Below, piece after piece: positions 21,301 through 33,100 of a stretch of 64,000 bases of DNA. The stretch covers positions 14,998,572 to 15,062,571 of the forward strand of contig CM031869.1 in assembly GCA_018697195.1 (NCBI GenBank). The letters are read 5' to 3'. The position numbers and the translations under genes are program-made. Numbering within the stretch: the stretch's first letter is position 1; every line of letters begins with the position of its first letter. Below the pieces are notes generated by a model that searched no databases, was not told the origin of the DNA, and worked only from the letters and a program-made list of their open reading frames with translations. This DNA is from Certhia americana (taxonomy: Eukaryota > Chordata > Aves > Passeriformes > Certhiidae).

Positions 21301-23975
21301 TGCACAAATTTGCTTCCTGTGCTGATCAAAGAGGCTGATGGCCTTACCCTGCACACAGGAGGAGGCAGCCAGTAATCCTCATAAAGATTATATCAGAAGC
21401 TTTTTCTGCAGGGTGTAGAAAACTTTGATTAAAAGCCCATCTTTATTGTGAAAATTAGCCCTTGGTAGAAGTTATCAGACAGGCCAAGGTAATCTAGGCC
21501 CTAATCAAAACAGTAGTCCGTTGCATTAAGGCACATCAAAGATTATTTTCACTGCTATAAAAAAATGACTCATTTGGGTCATTATGTATCTAAGACACAT
21601 TGTGCCCAACGAGATACACTAGTTTGCTATTAAAAAAGAAACAATTTTATTATGTGGCAGAACTCGATGCATTTTTTGGGTTGGGTTAAGGATGGGGGTT
21701 TAGGAAGGCTTTTTAGTGGTGGTCTTTTTACCTCATGTCATTGACATCCTTGATGTGGCAACATAATGAACACACCATCTTTAGTTCTAAAAGTGGGGGT
21801 TTTTTTCAGCTAGTACCAGGAGGGTCCTTTACCTAAAACCAGGACTAATGAGGAAAAATGGGTCCCAGGTTGTACTTGGAAACAAGTTTATGAAGCTCAG
21901 TGTCTAAGGCAGTGGCTGTACTTTAAATGAAGTCATGATGGCAGTTCCATATTGTGGAATTTAATGAAAAGACAAAGTGCTTTTCTTTATCATGGTTCTG
22001 TTTGGGGAATTGATTTTTCTGCTCTTTTTCAGCATGCATGATTTTTTAGCAGATTGACTTTTTCAAAGCAAATCAGAACTGGCCCAATAGATATCTAATT
22101 TCCCAAAGTATTGATGACTTCTCTCCAATTAGTTTTAACAAAGTCAGTCTTTGGAACTCCATCTCCTCCACCACCAGTTACAGGAGGGCACAGAGGGACA
22201 GACCTAAAGCTTCAGTCAATAAGAATTTTACTTAGAAAAATTTTAAATAGAATAGAATTCAAAGACAGAACACAGAAATGTCAGACATGTTGACAATTGC
22301 TACAGTTGAGGTTTTTCTAATACACTGTAAATTTAGGCAGGGCAGGAACAGCTCTGTGTCTCTCTGTGAATGCTTGAGTTCTGGAATGCTAAAGGAAGAC
22401 ATTCATTTAAAATATAAATAAATCAGTGTTTCAGGAAAATACAGTGTGACTTCAAAACGTTTAGACCTAAACAACAGATGGTGAGGCTGCTGCAGATCAG
22501 GCATTACTGGAGAAATCACTGGCTGATGAATTCCTCGTGGTCCTTTTCACTGATTTGTCTTAAGTCCCAGTGTCATGTTGTTTTTATTTTAACTCTCATT
22601 TCTTTCAATCTTCCAGCCTTCAAACTTCAGTTTTTACCTATGGTTTTGATTCTACTACTGATATTATCAGTCAATAAACAAAACACAATTGTCTCCCAAA
22701 CAAAGGAGATTCCCCACTTGCCATTCTGAAGATTTAAAAGTAAATTGCTTCCCACTGAAGCTAAGCAGATACTTGGAAGGTAATTCCAACATGAGAAAAC
22801 ATAAAATTAAATAAACTAGGGATGATAGAGAAGCTAGAATAACTGTCGAAAAGCAAGTGGTAATGTGGTGGACTGGGATAGCAAGCAAAAGATGCAGGAT
22901 GAAATGTATAACTTCAAGTGCTGCCTACTTAAGAACTTAAATAGGCAGTAAAACCTATCTAAGGATTTGTACTGAGTGTGTCATGTAATGAAAAGCAGTA
23001 AAATTTTTAATGCTTCTTCATTATTAATATTTTTAATCATCTCTCATTCTTACATACTGTACACTTAGTCATTGTCTCTTAGTTATTGTAAACAGCAAAA
23101 CCCTAGCTGGCTTTAAATTAACATTGCTTCCTAATTACTGTTTATTGCACAGGAACAAAATGTTGCATTTTATGTTATTCTCAACAGAACCTCTAAAGCT
23201 CAGTTGGAAATAAGCATTAAACACCGAAGCATTCTCATAAATCACATTATTGCATATAACTACTGTATGCCTGTAAAAGTGAAATTTCAGCTATTCCTGT
23301 TGCCAACTAGCTCTGGTCTAGGGATTGATTCAGCTCCCACTGTAGAGTCTCCACACCTTGTTCCAGCAGCTCAGATTCCCTTCATTTCCATGCCATTTTA
23401 CATATTAAGTCTGCTTGTACTTTCCTGCATTTGACATTATGTAGTGAAGAAAGTCCAGTCCCTCTCTTCTAGCCGAGGTCACACTTGCTGTCCTTCCTAG
23501 TGTCCTCTCTGGAAAACCACACTTTTTCAGTAGGACAGGATCCCTGTGTTCATTTTTAATGGGTATTTCTACTCCAGCAACCTGGATTACAGCTGCTGAG
23601 TTAGTGAATTACACTTGCATGATGCCAAAATGATGAGGTTGTACTAAAGAACACTGGTATAACCAAACTAGTGGATGTTTATTTATGAAAGAGACGTGTA
23701 TATTTACGAAATGGACAAGTATGTGAAAAAGACTTGAAAAGAAAAAGACTTGACATGTCCTTGAAGAAGGTTCTCTTTTTCAAAGCCTACCAGTCTGGTC
23801 TGTTTCTGTGATCAAAAAAACTTAGTAATTTTTTTCTTAGATCAAACATGAGAAACTAAAAAGAGCAATCTAGGTTATACTAAAATGAATCATTCATTTT
23901 ATAAAACCTGACACAGTTCATTCTAGGTTATGACAGAAAATGGATGAAGCATTGCAAAGGCTGGAAGATACATAC

Positions 23976-24006
<31 letters not shown>

Positions 24007-24362
24007 AAGAGAGGGAAATAACAAAACTGTAAAAATCAACCAGCTAAACTGAATTCTGAGAAAAACCATGCTAGCAAGTCCATATCTTTCAAATGGCAAG
24101 AAACTTTAGGGTGGAAGTCGCAGTTATCTGAATTTGTCAGGAAAAAAGGCCATGCCAAATCAGTGTCACAGCCTTCCCTTGGCAGGGCAGCATCACCAAA
24201 GCAGCAGGACTGGAGGGACAGACCCAGAGCTGGGGAGGGACATCAGACCCTGGAGTTTGGAGCTGGAAATGGGAGAGGACAGGGAAGGGCCCACTGAAAC
24301 ACTGCATTGGTCTTCAGGCACTGTGGAGAGAGGCTGGACTCTCAGAATAAATAACCTCTCAG
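18305..24362. other. Intergenic, no gene seen
   Basis: No exon recognised. It holds a T-rich run (about 23976-24005), short A/T runs, and a GC-richer patch near 20450-20860 with overlapping short open frames on both strands and no recognisable domain. Confidence 0.55.

Positions 24363-24424
<62 letters not shown>
24363..24424 (+). repeat. Compound microsatellite (AT)n(GT)n
   Basis: About 20 bases of alternating AT run directly into about 42 bases of alternating GT. The alternating purine-pyrimidine GT part is a classic candidate for Z-DNA. Open frames across it (IYIYIYVCVCVC on one strand, HTHTHTYIYIYI on the other) are artefacts. It lies about 270 bp before the GC-rich minisatellite. Confidence 0.95.
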
Positions 24425-24430
<6 letters not shown>

Positions 24431-24690
24431 AAAAGAGCAGCAAACACCTAGAGGAGATTTGCAGGAAGGTTCTGGTATCTCTGTCACTGTCGCTTTGAAG
24501 CAGAGTCAGCCCAAGAGCTGGCCGTCACCCTCAGCTGTGGCCCTTTCCTGGTGGTGTCCCCATGGCAGTGCAGGCACTGCTGGTCCTGCGGCCGCAGGAG
24601 CTGGGAGCCCACAGAGGAGCCGGGGCCCAGAGCCGCCATCGGCCCTGCCCGGCCCTCAGCTCTCCCGCCTTACCGCCCGCTCCAGGCCCG

Positions 24691-25185
24691 CTGTGCCCCT
24701 CAGTGTCCCGCTGTGCCCCTCAGTGTCCCGCTGTGCCCCTCAGTGTCCCGCAGTGTCCCGCTGTGCCCCTCAGTGGCGCTCAGTGCCCCTCAGTGTCCCG
24801 CTGTGCCCCTCAGTGTCCCGCTGTGCCCCTCAGTGCCCCGCTGTGCCCCGCTGTGCCCCGCAGTGTCCCGCTGTGCCCCTCAGTGTCCCGCAGTGCCCCG
24901 CTGTGCCCCGCTGTGCCCCGCTGTGCCCCTCAGTGCCCCGCAGTGCCCCNNNNNNNNNNGCCCCTCAGTGCCCCGCAGTGCCCCTCAGTGCCCCTCAGTG
25001 CCCCGCTGTGCCCCGCTGTGCCCCTCAGTGTCCCTCAGTGTCCCGCTGTGCCCCGCTGTGCCCCTCAGTGCCCCGCTGTGCCCCTCAGTGCCCCTCAGTG
25101 TCCCGCTGTGCCCCTCAGTGCCCCGCTGTGCCCCTCAGTGTCCCTCAGTGTCCCGCTGTTCCCCGCTGTGCCCCGCTGTGCCCCG
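24691..25185 (+). repeat. Minisatellite with 10-bp period, consensus CWGTGYCCCK
   Basis: About 49 tandem decamers, mainly CTGTGCCCCT, CAGTGTCCCG, CTGTGCCCCG, CAGTGCCCCG and CAGTGCCCCT, keep strict 10-base register over nearly 500 bp. Three unit positions vary: W at 2, Y at 6 and K at 10. An odd unit CAGTGGCGCT occurs near 24771. The complementary strand has GGG or GGGG every ten bases with about 6-7-base loops, an arrangement able to form G-quadruplexes. A 30-base period with no stop leaves all three forward frames open, explaining the long SVPLCPSVP-type open frames; none is a gene. An assembly gap interrupts the array. Confidence 0.95.
24950..24959. other. Assembly gap (10 N)
   Basis: Exactly ten N bases sit inside the minisatellite. 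The decamer register starts at positions ending in 1 before the gap and in 6 after it, so the placeholder does not preserve the repeat phase. The true missing length is therefore unknown and probably not ten. Confidence 0.97.
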
Positions 25186-25570
25186 GGCCGTGTCTGGGAG
25201 CAGGGCCGGAGCAGCTGCTGCGTGTCTGAGGTACAGAAGCCGCTCTGCCCCTCAGCAGGCAGAGGCTCCCGAGCACTCCCCTTGTGCACTGACCATGGCT
25301 CGCTCATGGATCCGGCTTCCTGGCCGCTGGTAAAAGAGCAGGTTGGAGATGGGGAAGGAAAGGATGTCTGTGAGCTGGGCAGGCGATGAGCAGCACGGCA
25401 CTGGGCAGATTGTTCTGGATATGTCCAAACTGATTCGGCCGTGCCCTGCTGCTCCTTCCGTGCCGGCATTTCCCCCAGGTGGGGAGTGCTGTCCTTGCTC
25501 CCCTCACAAAGCCAAGGGGTGAATTCCAGCCCAAACCAAGCCTTCGCTTCTTCCCCTGCACCGGGAACAT

Positions 25571-28446
25571 CAGGCTATAGATTTGTAATCTTTTAGCATT
25601 ATCCCGTTCTTACAAAATTAATGAAACGTTCGAATTATTCACAGTTTAGTTTTATAGAACAAGAGTCAGCAAAACTGGGGCTTTACTCTCAGGGAGTTTA
25701 CGTGGAGTTGAGTTGTGCTTTTCAGCTGCAGAATTTAATGTTCTTTTTAAACAAAAGCATAGCTGATCTTGGCATTTTATAGCTTGACTGCATCTCTCTG
25801 CTTTTTGGATCTCCTGGTTAAAATTTAGATCACAAATCTTGGGATGGTACAAAATGGCTTTGTGGGCTGGAGAGACAGCTCTCAAACCTGAGAAACCAGA
25901 AATAATTGAAACTGAAATTCATTATCCGAACCTTTGTTTTGTAGGAATCTGAGTACTCTCAGTCTGCACAAGCCGGATAGTTTGAAAATATGGTGACCCA
26001 AACCAAACAAGCAAAAATCCAAATCAGAACAAGCAAAACCTAAACCAACCAACCAGAACCAAAGCAAAAAAACCTCTCACAAGCCAACAATAATTCCTTG
26101 TATTTTACAGCCTTGTCATTCCCAGCACTGTGGTAAGGGTAAGACAGCAGAGAGAGTTCTGTGTTTTATAACATGGCAAAATTAATCTTAAGTTGTATTT
26201 CCCTCTCTTATATGTGCTGTTTCAACATTAATTGCTAGCAAGCAAAAAAGTCATTATCTCAGCTATATTGTTAGATCATAATATACCTACTAAAAAGGTA
26301 TAACAATGCACTAGACATTTTTCATTTTGATACAGCTAAGCAAATAGACATCTTTTGAAATGCCACACTCCCATGGTGTAAAGCAATGTGTTTCACTGGA
26401 AGGAGGATCATCATGTCAGTGTCTGAAAGGGCAGTGCTGTGGACCACCTTCTGCTGAGGTGATGAGCAGCAAGTTCCAGGATGTTCCTCGGCTCTGAGAT
26501 ATGATATCTAACACAAATTAAGTACTTCAGCCTCCTTTTTCATTGCCAGGGCCAGTCCTGAGAGCCTGGAAGGATGATTCTCTGGATTAAAAAAAAAAAA
26601 AATAAAATCAAAACCGCTTAAATTCCATTAAGCTTTTGTAAAACTTTGCATTGCAAATGAGGAGGTGATGTTGCAGCCCTGGAAGTTGCTGTATTTAATT
26701 TCAGAAACTGTTAAATGAGAATATTTAAAACCTTTTTTGAAATGAGATGCAGTTTCTGAGCTCCAGGCTTAGTGTTTTCACAAACTCTTTCCTTTCTGTG
26801 AAGTCTTAAAGCCAAACAAGCTTGGAGAAGCCGTGAGAATTGAAAGTTCTGTGGCAATCCAAAGAACTGAAGAATTCAGATATGGCTGTATTTATCAATT
26901 TATTTTCCTCTACAAACACCTTTTGTATTCAGATAGGCATAAAATTCAAATATTGTGCTTGAATACAAGACTGAGATACAAATGTAGTATTTCATATCGT
27001 GACCAAGGACTGGAAGTGTGGTTTAATCCCAGTTTTGATGGGGTATTCAGGGAAATTCATTTGGTGGCTGTATTCAGAGAAATTAGGTTTTATGACATAT
27101 TTAATAATTTTTTTTCCTCTAACATTAGTAATGAGGCAAGGCTTAGATTTTTGAACTGAGGAAGCAGGTTTGTTGAAATAATCATGTGTAGATGTTGTGC
27201 CCACATTCATTTCTCAGCGTGAATGCAGCAGCATTTTCACTGCTGGTAGCCAAAAGGCTTGCTTGACTTCCTGCCTGACCTGGGGTGCTAAACAGAATTC
27301 TAGATCAGAGTCTTTATGTATGACAACTCCCAGAGAACAAATCTGGGCTTCAGTTTTCATCTGTCTGTCCAGAAAAATAGAAAATCACAGAAAATATGTA
27401 CATTTCAAGTAGGTGAAGCATGTGGGAGCTATTCTTGATGGGTTTTCTCCATTTTTTCAGCCATTGACACATCTTCTTTATCCTAAGAGAATATAAGGTC
27501 CAACAATTCATTTCATCCACCACTCCCTTTGTAATTTCTTCCCTTCTTCCCTTCTCCTTTTCTCTCCCTTGTGATAAACACAGATATAGCAGCACTCCAG
27601 CAAGCAGAGACCAAATTTTTGAGACCAGAACTTGGAAACTGGGGTCTGTAAGTTATGAAAGAATAATAATACAGTTTCATGGTTGTGATGGAGTAATTAT
27701 TGGGAAAGTTGATGAAAGAAAGAAAGAAAAGGGCTGAGACATCACCTAGAAAACAAAAAGCTGTAATATTTTGACTTGAAAAGGAGTTTCTGTGTGTAAG
27801 ACTTGAGGTCTGCTACGGAATTCTTTCAGAACAAATATTTAGTTTTAATTGTCAGGGTGGTATCTTGGTTAATGGCATTCTTTGAATTCTTCAGTGGAAA
27901 TGCTGAGACCTTATTAAGGAAGAACGTAGAGAAAGAGGAGCCACAGGAGATGAGCACGCTTTCCCAATTTCCCAAATTGAATGTTCCAAGCAGACACAGC
28001 CATGGTTTCCAGCTTTGAGGTCTGTTGTTAATTGAAAGAGCACAATGGGTGTTTATGGAGGTGCAGTGGTGCATTCAGGGGTGCAGCCAGTCCCCTCTGG
28101 TTGGGGCTCTGCTGCATCCAGCAGCCCCCTGAGACACTCCTGCTGCTCTGGGAGTGCTTCTCGTGGCATTGCCTTGGCTACAACTGCTTCATGCTTTTGT
28201 GAGTTTAGCAAGAAAATTAGCAGATGTTTCTAAGCCTACATGAAAATGCTGTGCTTGGAGAGGCAGCAGTGATGCACTTTATATTTTCAACTAATTTAAC
28301 TATTTAAGAATTCTTGTCTAACTACAGTCTTGCTTTGGAGAATGGAGGATATTCAGTGTGAAGCAGAGTCCTGCTAATAGAAAGTGTAAATACCTTTTGT
28401 CTGCTTTTTCTACATAAAATACCTGTGTCGTGTAAAATAAGCTCCA
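25571..28446. other. Intergenic, no gene seen
   Basis: Contains a T-poor, CA/AACC-rich low-complexity stretch (about 25997-26073), a 13-base A run near 26589 and a short (GAAA)n at about 27714-27730. No coding similarity recognised. Confidence 0.55.
25997..26073 (+). repeat. A/C-rich low-complexity stretch
   Basis: About 75 bases of CCAAACCAAACAAGC-like sequence with almost no T, including AACCAACCAACC. It looks like an imperfect (AAAC/AACC)n simple repeat. Confidence 0.7.
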
Positions 28447-28535
28447 TGGAGTCAGTCTGGGGGCCTGTCCAGTTCAGGATCCTGCCTCCAGCAGTGGCCA
28501 GGAGTTGCCAAGGGAAGAGCAGAAAGTCAGCAGAG
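28447..28535 (+). mobile_element. L3/CR1-like ancient repeat fragment
   Basis: The segment GGAGTCAGTCTGG...CCTGTCCAGTTCAGGATCCTG...CCAGCAGTGGCCAGG...GAGCAGAAAG resembles a widespread ancient amniote LINE 3' region of the L3/CR1 group. I recall that family containing GTCCATCTAGTCCAGTATCCTGTCTCC...CAGTGGCCAG. Many positions differ. The family name is from memory and should be treated as provisional. Confidence 0.4.
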
Positions 28536-30069
28536 TTCTTAGAGTTGCTAAAGGGATCTACATTCAATATGCAAAACTAAAGCCCCTCTAATAGCCCTCC
28601 ATAAAACTGAATCAGCTACATGCTCAGCTGACTCCAGTTACTGGTAATGCAAATATTGATAGAATTCAAAACTACAGTCTTCTGGAATTAGCAGATTCAT
28701 CTGATTAAATGAATAATAAATCATCTCATGTTACTCCTAACAGTAACACATTTAGTATTTGCATATGGTGTGAATGAAAGTTGTCAAAGACATGCAAACT
28801 AGAGGTTGAGAAATTAGGTTTCTAAATAAATAGAGACCTTGAAATAGAAAAGGCAATATAGACTTGGTCTTTGCTGAACTCAAACTGCATTTTCTCATCT
28901 CTCTGTTTAGCTCCCCCCACAAGAAACCTTTGGGGGAAACCTTTTCAGACAGTTCATGGAGAACTTCCAATATCATATTTCCTCAATCCTCAGAACAAAG
29001 TTGTATCACTCATGAGATCTACTCCTCGTGCTATGTATACACTCAAAATACACACTGTAAACTGAATAACTAACTCTATAAAAATCTATACTAGGTCACA
29101 AATGCCACAGTGGTCTTAAAAGGGGTCATATCTAATCTTTTTTTATTTTCCTAGATAAATACTCTATTCTATGGTTTATCATTTTGAGATGGTTCAAAAG
29201 AATTTAGTCACAGTGAATTCCAGTGAGAGATAACAGCCTAAATGCTCAAAAATACCACTCTACAAAACTAGATTTTTTTTTATCCTCCATTGCTATTTGT
29301 AATTTGGAAGTCTCTGTAATGTGTTCATATTGGAATCTAATCTTAGGAGCAGAATCCTTAAATTAATTTTGATACTTGAAAAATGCCTTGTGCTGTTCTC
29401 AGGGAGGAAAACAGAAGAATGTGAGGATCTGGAAATTTCTGTCAATTGATAGTAAGGCTATAAAGAGAGGATAAAAAGAGGGAAACAAGTAGGGATGGAC
29501 TCTCCAAAGACACTGAGTGTGTAGTCAGAGCAGTCCTGGGAAAGGAGCTGTGGTCTCGTGCTGCCAGGTGAATGCACCTCTACTTTTTCCTTCTGTAAGC
29601 AGCAGGCTGCACTAGATCTTTGTCAACGAGACTGAGCAGAGCTCTGCAAGAAAACAGGTCCTGTGGATTCTTCAGCTGGGGAAAATTGTAACAGGGCCTG
29701 TTCTGATATTTTGCCAAGCAGCAGCTCATCTCAAACCTGTGTCTACAGGGAGCCGTGCATGCTTGCAGTCTCAGCTTGCAGTGGGGCTGGCTGCTGATTC
29801 TACCACTCCTGGCACATTCCAGCAGGTTTAGTGTGCTCTGGAGCAGGAGCACAGGGATAGGTATGAACCAGTTCAGGTGATGCTTTCTTTTCTTGTGTAA
29901 TTGATAAAGTTCTTGCCAGGGTCCCTATAGGAAAGGGAGAGATGCCGGGAAATAGTCTTTACTCAGAGCTCAGTAACTAAGACAAAGTTTTCACATTTTC
30001 TTGTCTAAATTTTAAGGGTGCAAGAGGAAGAATTTGTAAGAGATCAGGTCACATTTGGGAGCCCAGAAG
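28536..30069. other. Intergenic, no gene seen
   Basis: AT-rich, with short non-conserved open frames on both strands. Nothing supported. Confidence 0.55.
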
Positions 30070-30190
30070 GGTCCAGTGGCTTGGACGTTAGCAAAGTCTA
30101 AAAATTTGAATTTTGCTCCCTGACTTAGCAGGTGATTTTCTTCCAGTGAGTCACTCACTCCATGCCTCTGTTTTCTCACATTAATGTGTT
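30070..30190 (+). mobile_element. MIR-like tRNA-core SINE fragment
   Basis: It can be aligned by eye to MIR almost end to end. AGTGGCTTGGAC corresponds to the 5' AGTGGTTAAGAG, TTTGAATTTTGCTC to the B-box region GTTCGAATCCCGGCTC, and ACTTAGCAGGTG to ACTTACTAGCTG. GAGTCACTCACTCC...ATGCCTCTGTTTTCTCA matches AAGTCACTTAACC...GTGCCTCAGTTTCCTCA. The copy is heavily substituted with small indels. MIR-type elements are rare in birds and predate the bird-mammal split, so survival here hints at slow turnover or constraint. Confidence 0.55.
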
Positions 30191-33100
30191 AGTGCTGGGC
30201 ATTCTTTTCACAGTGTTCTTCTATCACAACAGTTTCCTGATATTTTTAGTGGATTGTGGGTTATCCTACAATACATACAAAACAAATTAATAGATGCAGA
30301 ATCAGTCCCAGCCTTTGGGCACCAAAGTGTAAAGTCAGATTGTTTGAACTTCTGGGTGCACATTCTTAGGAATTAGGTTTCAGGATGAATGAAGCTATTC
30401 ATCTTTCACAGCCTCTAAGACTCTACCTACTTACCTATGGAACTTTCCAGTATCCTCTGAGACTTGCAGGCTGCTGTTGATTAAGATGAAGTATTTTTTT
30501 GTGAATACAGCATATGTTTTTTTAGTGCATGCTAAATATTGCTATGGTTAAGTTGAAATGAGGCACAGGCATGCTGCACCATATTGTTATTTGGAGTGAA
30601 GTGATTTAACAAATGTTTGAACAGCTGTGCTGAGTAGGCCCTGTTGATATAAGTAGTGGAATCATGAGAGCTGCTGTTTTGGTTGTTTACAGTGGAAAAT
30701 GATCAATCAAATAACTGTCTGCTGAGGTAAAGGACTCTATATGAATATAATAGAAAGTTAAGGTAATTCATGATAAAGTCTGTCAAATCCAGCTTTGCAT
30801 GCGGTGTGTTTTTGCAAAGATGCACATTTCTGATCTTCCAGAAGAGGTGATATAGTTTTGGCTACTTCAGCAATCAAGGAAAATTACCTTGGAGAACAGT
30901 CAGGACAGTTGCTGGTCTTTATATTACTTAACAAAACTCTTTCAGTTCCAGAAATGGACGATCTCTCAACCACATTTCTAGGTGAACCAACAAAGTGACT
31001 GCCACACAGATTGATCATTTGTAGCAGAAAACCAACATTTCTGTGGCCAGCACCCCTTGCTATGGGAAGATTCTGCTCTGCTCTACCCTTAGCTTGCCAG
31101 TTTTTCAGTAATGAGGTAGTGAAAGAAATATGGTCTCTATACAGTCATGAGAGGTATTAAATGAACAGCTGGCATTCCTGGCATACCACAAACTCACCAA
31201 ACAGGAAAAGAAAATCAGGGTAGAATATTTTAATGGGTTTTACTCCTAAAAATGGAAACCAGCTATCCAGATCACAAAGACCCCACTTGAACTTTCTGCC
31301 TGTGGTCTGACTTCTGATAAGAACTAATTTGTAAGGACAGATTTGACAGTGGGCAGCCACGGTGACTGTGGGCAGCCTCTCACACGGGAGCTTGGGTTTT
31401 CACCTTCCAACAAAATGCATCTAATGAAGACCCTTAATTTTAGCAAGGTGGTATGGTAAACTTTTTGGAAGTCTGAACACTAATTTTGGTGCCAGAATTG
31501 ATCGTCTCTGAGTATCTGACTCCCAGAGCTCAGGTTTGCTGGAAAAGTTTAGTGGTGGCAGGCACAGTGAGTTGTTCAGAGGGCACACTTGTGCTCTGGG
31601 AACCTGGAAGTCCTGGAGGGTGTGTAGGGACAGTGGCAATGCACTGACTCCACCCTTGTCCCTCTAGTATGTTCCACCCTCCTGCTTTCCTTTTATCACT
31701 GCAGAGTATTGCACTGCCCAGGCCTCTGAGCACTTCCTGGGCTTTTTATAAAGAAGAAGACATGTAAGGGAACATAAAAAGGACTTTCTTATACTAAGGG
31801 GAATGGCAAACTGAGATTTGCTTATTGCCAGCCTGACCTTACACAAGAGCAATCCTTTCCAGGAGCATTCAGAGGGACTGAGGTGCCTTTATTGCAAGGA
31901 ATGCTGTGTGACAATAAAACATTCAGTAAAGTTTATATTGCTGCTGCTGTAACTGAGATATTATATTTAAGTAAAATAGCACTCTTTTTATGAGTGCACA
32001 CTGTAATATGAGTTCTCAACCAAAAGGAAGTGTTAAACTGAGATTTATTTTTTCTGAAGAATAAAAGCTGTCAGATTCTGTGCTGATAGCTGCAGGTAGC
32101 TGAGTACTGGAGAGTAACCTCAGTCACTGGCTGTGGGGGCAGAGGTGTTGTGCTGCAGCTCCATTACGTGCAATGTCTCTTCACAGTTATTCTGCTTTGC
32201 AGAGAAGCCCACCAGCGCTGTGAATTAATTGTGTTTATCATGGCATCTGAGAGAGACATAATCAAGACATTCCTATGTCTACTGCCATCCAGGCGAGGCC
32301 TTGGTACATCTCAGGGTGGCCTTGAATACAGCCAGGGAGGAAACCTGTGCTGCAAATCTCCTAACAGTATCCCACTTGGTTAGTTAAAATGTCTGTGAGC
32401 TCTTTTGTTCCTCTTTCTTGTAGTCTAAGTAAATTCCAAACTGGAAACATGGGAAGATTTGACTTCATGGCTTTGACTACTGGTTTAACACATTTTCAAT
32501 CTGTGTTAAAGATTTCTATGCTTTTAATTTTGCTAATATAACCTTTTCTATTTCAATTTTTTTTTCTTTTCAATTAATACTTGGTCTTCCTTAATTAGCC
32601 ACAGAATTTTTCACCTAGGCAATCAGGGTAGAAATCAGTAATATCAAGGTAAGTGGTGATGTGCATGTCTTGATGAACATTAATGGTACCAATTTCAATA
32701 ATGCTTTCACTGTTAGATAAAAGCTGGCCCAAAGATAATGAATCTGCCTTCAGGAAAAGCTAAGACATAATAGACTGGAAAAAGCATTTGTCCTAATTAT
32801 GGTAATTATGTTAATTTAGGCTTTAAATAATAAGAGGGTGGCACTTTAATATTTCAGTTAACTGTGAGCATTAAGGAAAATGAGACATCTCAGAGATTCA
32901 GATTCACTTCAGCATTTCATATCATCATTGCTAAGAAGCTTCCTGGGAAAAGCAGCAGTGTGAAGAAGTCAGATGGTGCTGGGCTGTTCCATGTTCCTCT
33001 CTCACAAACAGAGTGTTCAGCAAGGCCTCAGATCTGCAGGTTGAGCACTGGAGCCTGTTTGGAGTAGCTGAGGACCTGAGCCACAAATCCACTGGAGACT

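Larger units (their letters stand above)
24500..25570. other. GC-rich island around a minisatellite
   Basis: This kilobase is markedly richer in G, C and CpG than the surrounding desert. The left shoulder (24560-24690) contains the 14-bp perfect palindrome CCTGCGGCCGCAGG (24585-24598) and several CpGs. The centre is the 10-bp-period array. The right shoulder (25186-25560) is also CpG-bearing. It could be an unannotated CpG-island promoter or a biased-gene-conversion hotspot around an unstable minisatellite. No exon with recognisable protein similarity is present. Confidence 0.55.

Noticed and set aside
24459..25389. Three overlapping + strand open frames of 256-275 codons with SVPLCPSVPRCAP-like protein
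   Set aside because: They are the three frames of a stop-free 10-bp tandem repeat, cross the N gap, and have no domain or splice context.
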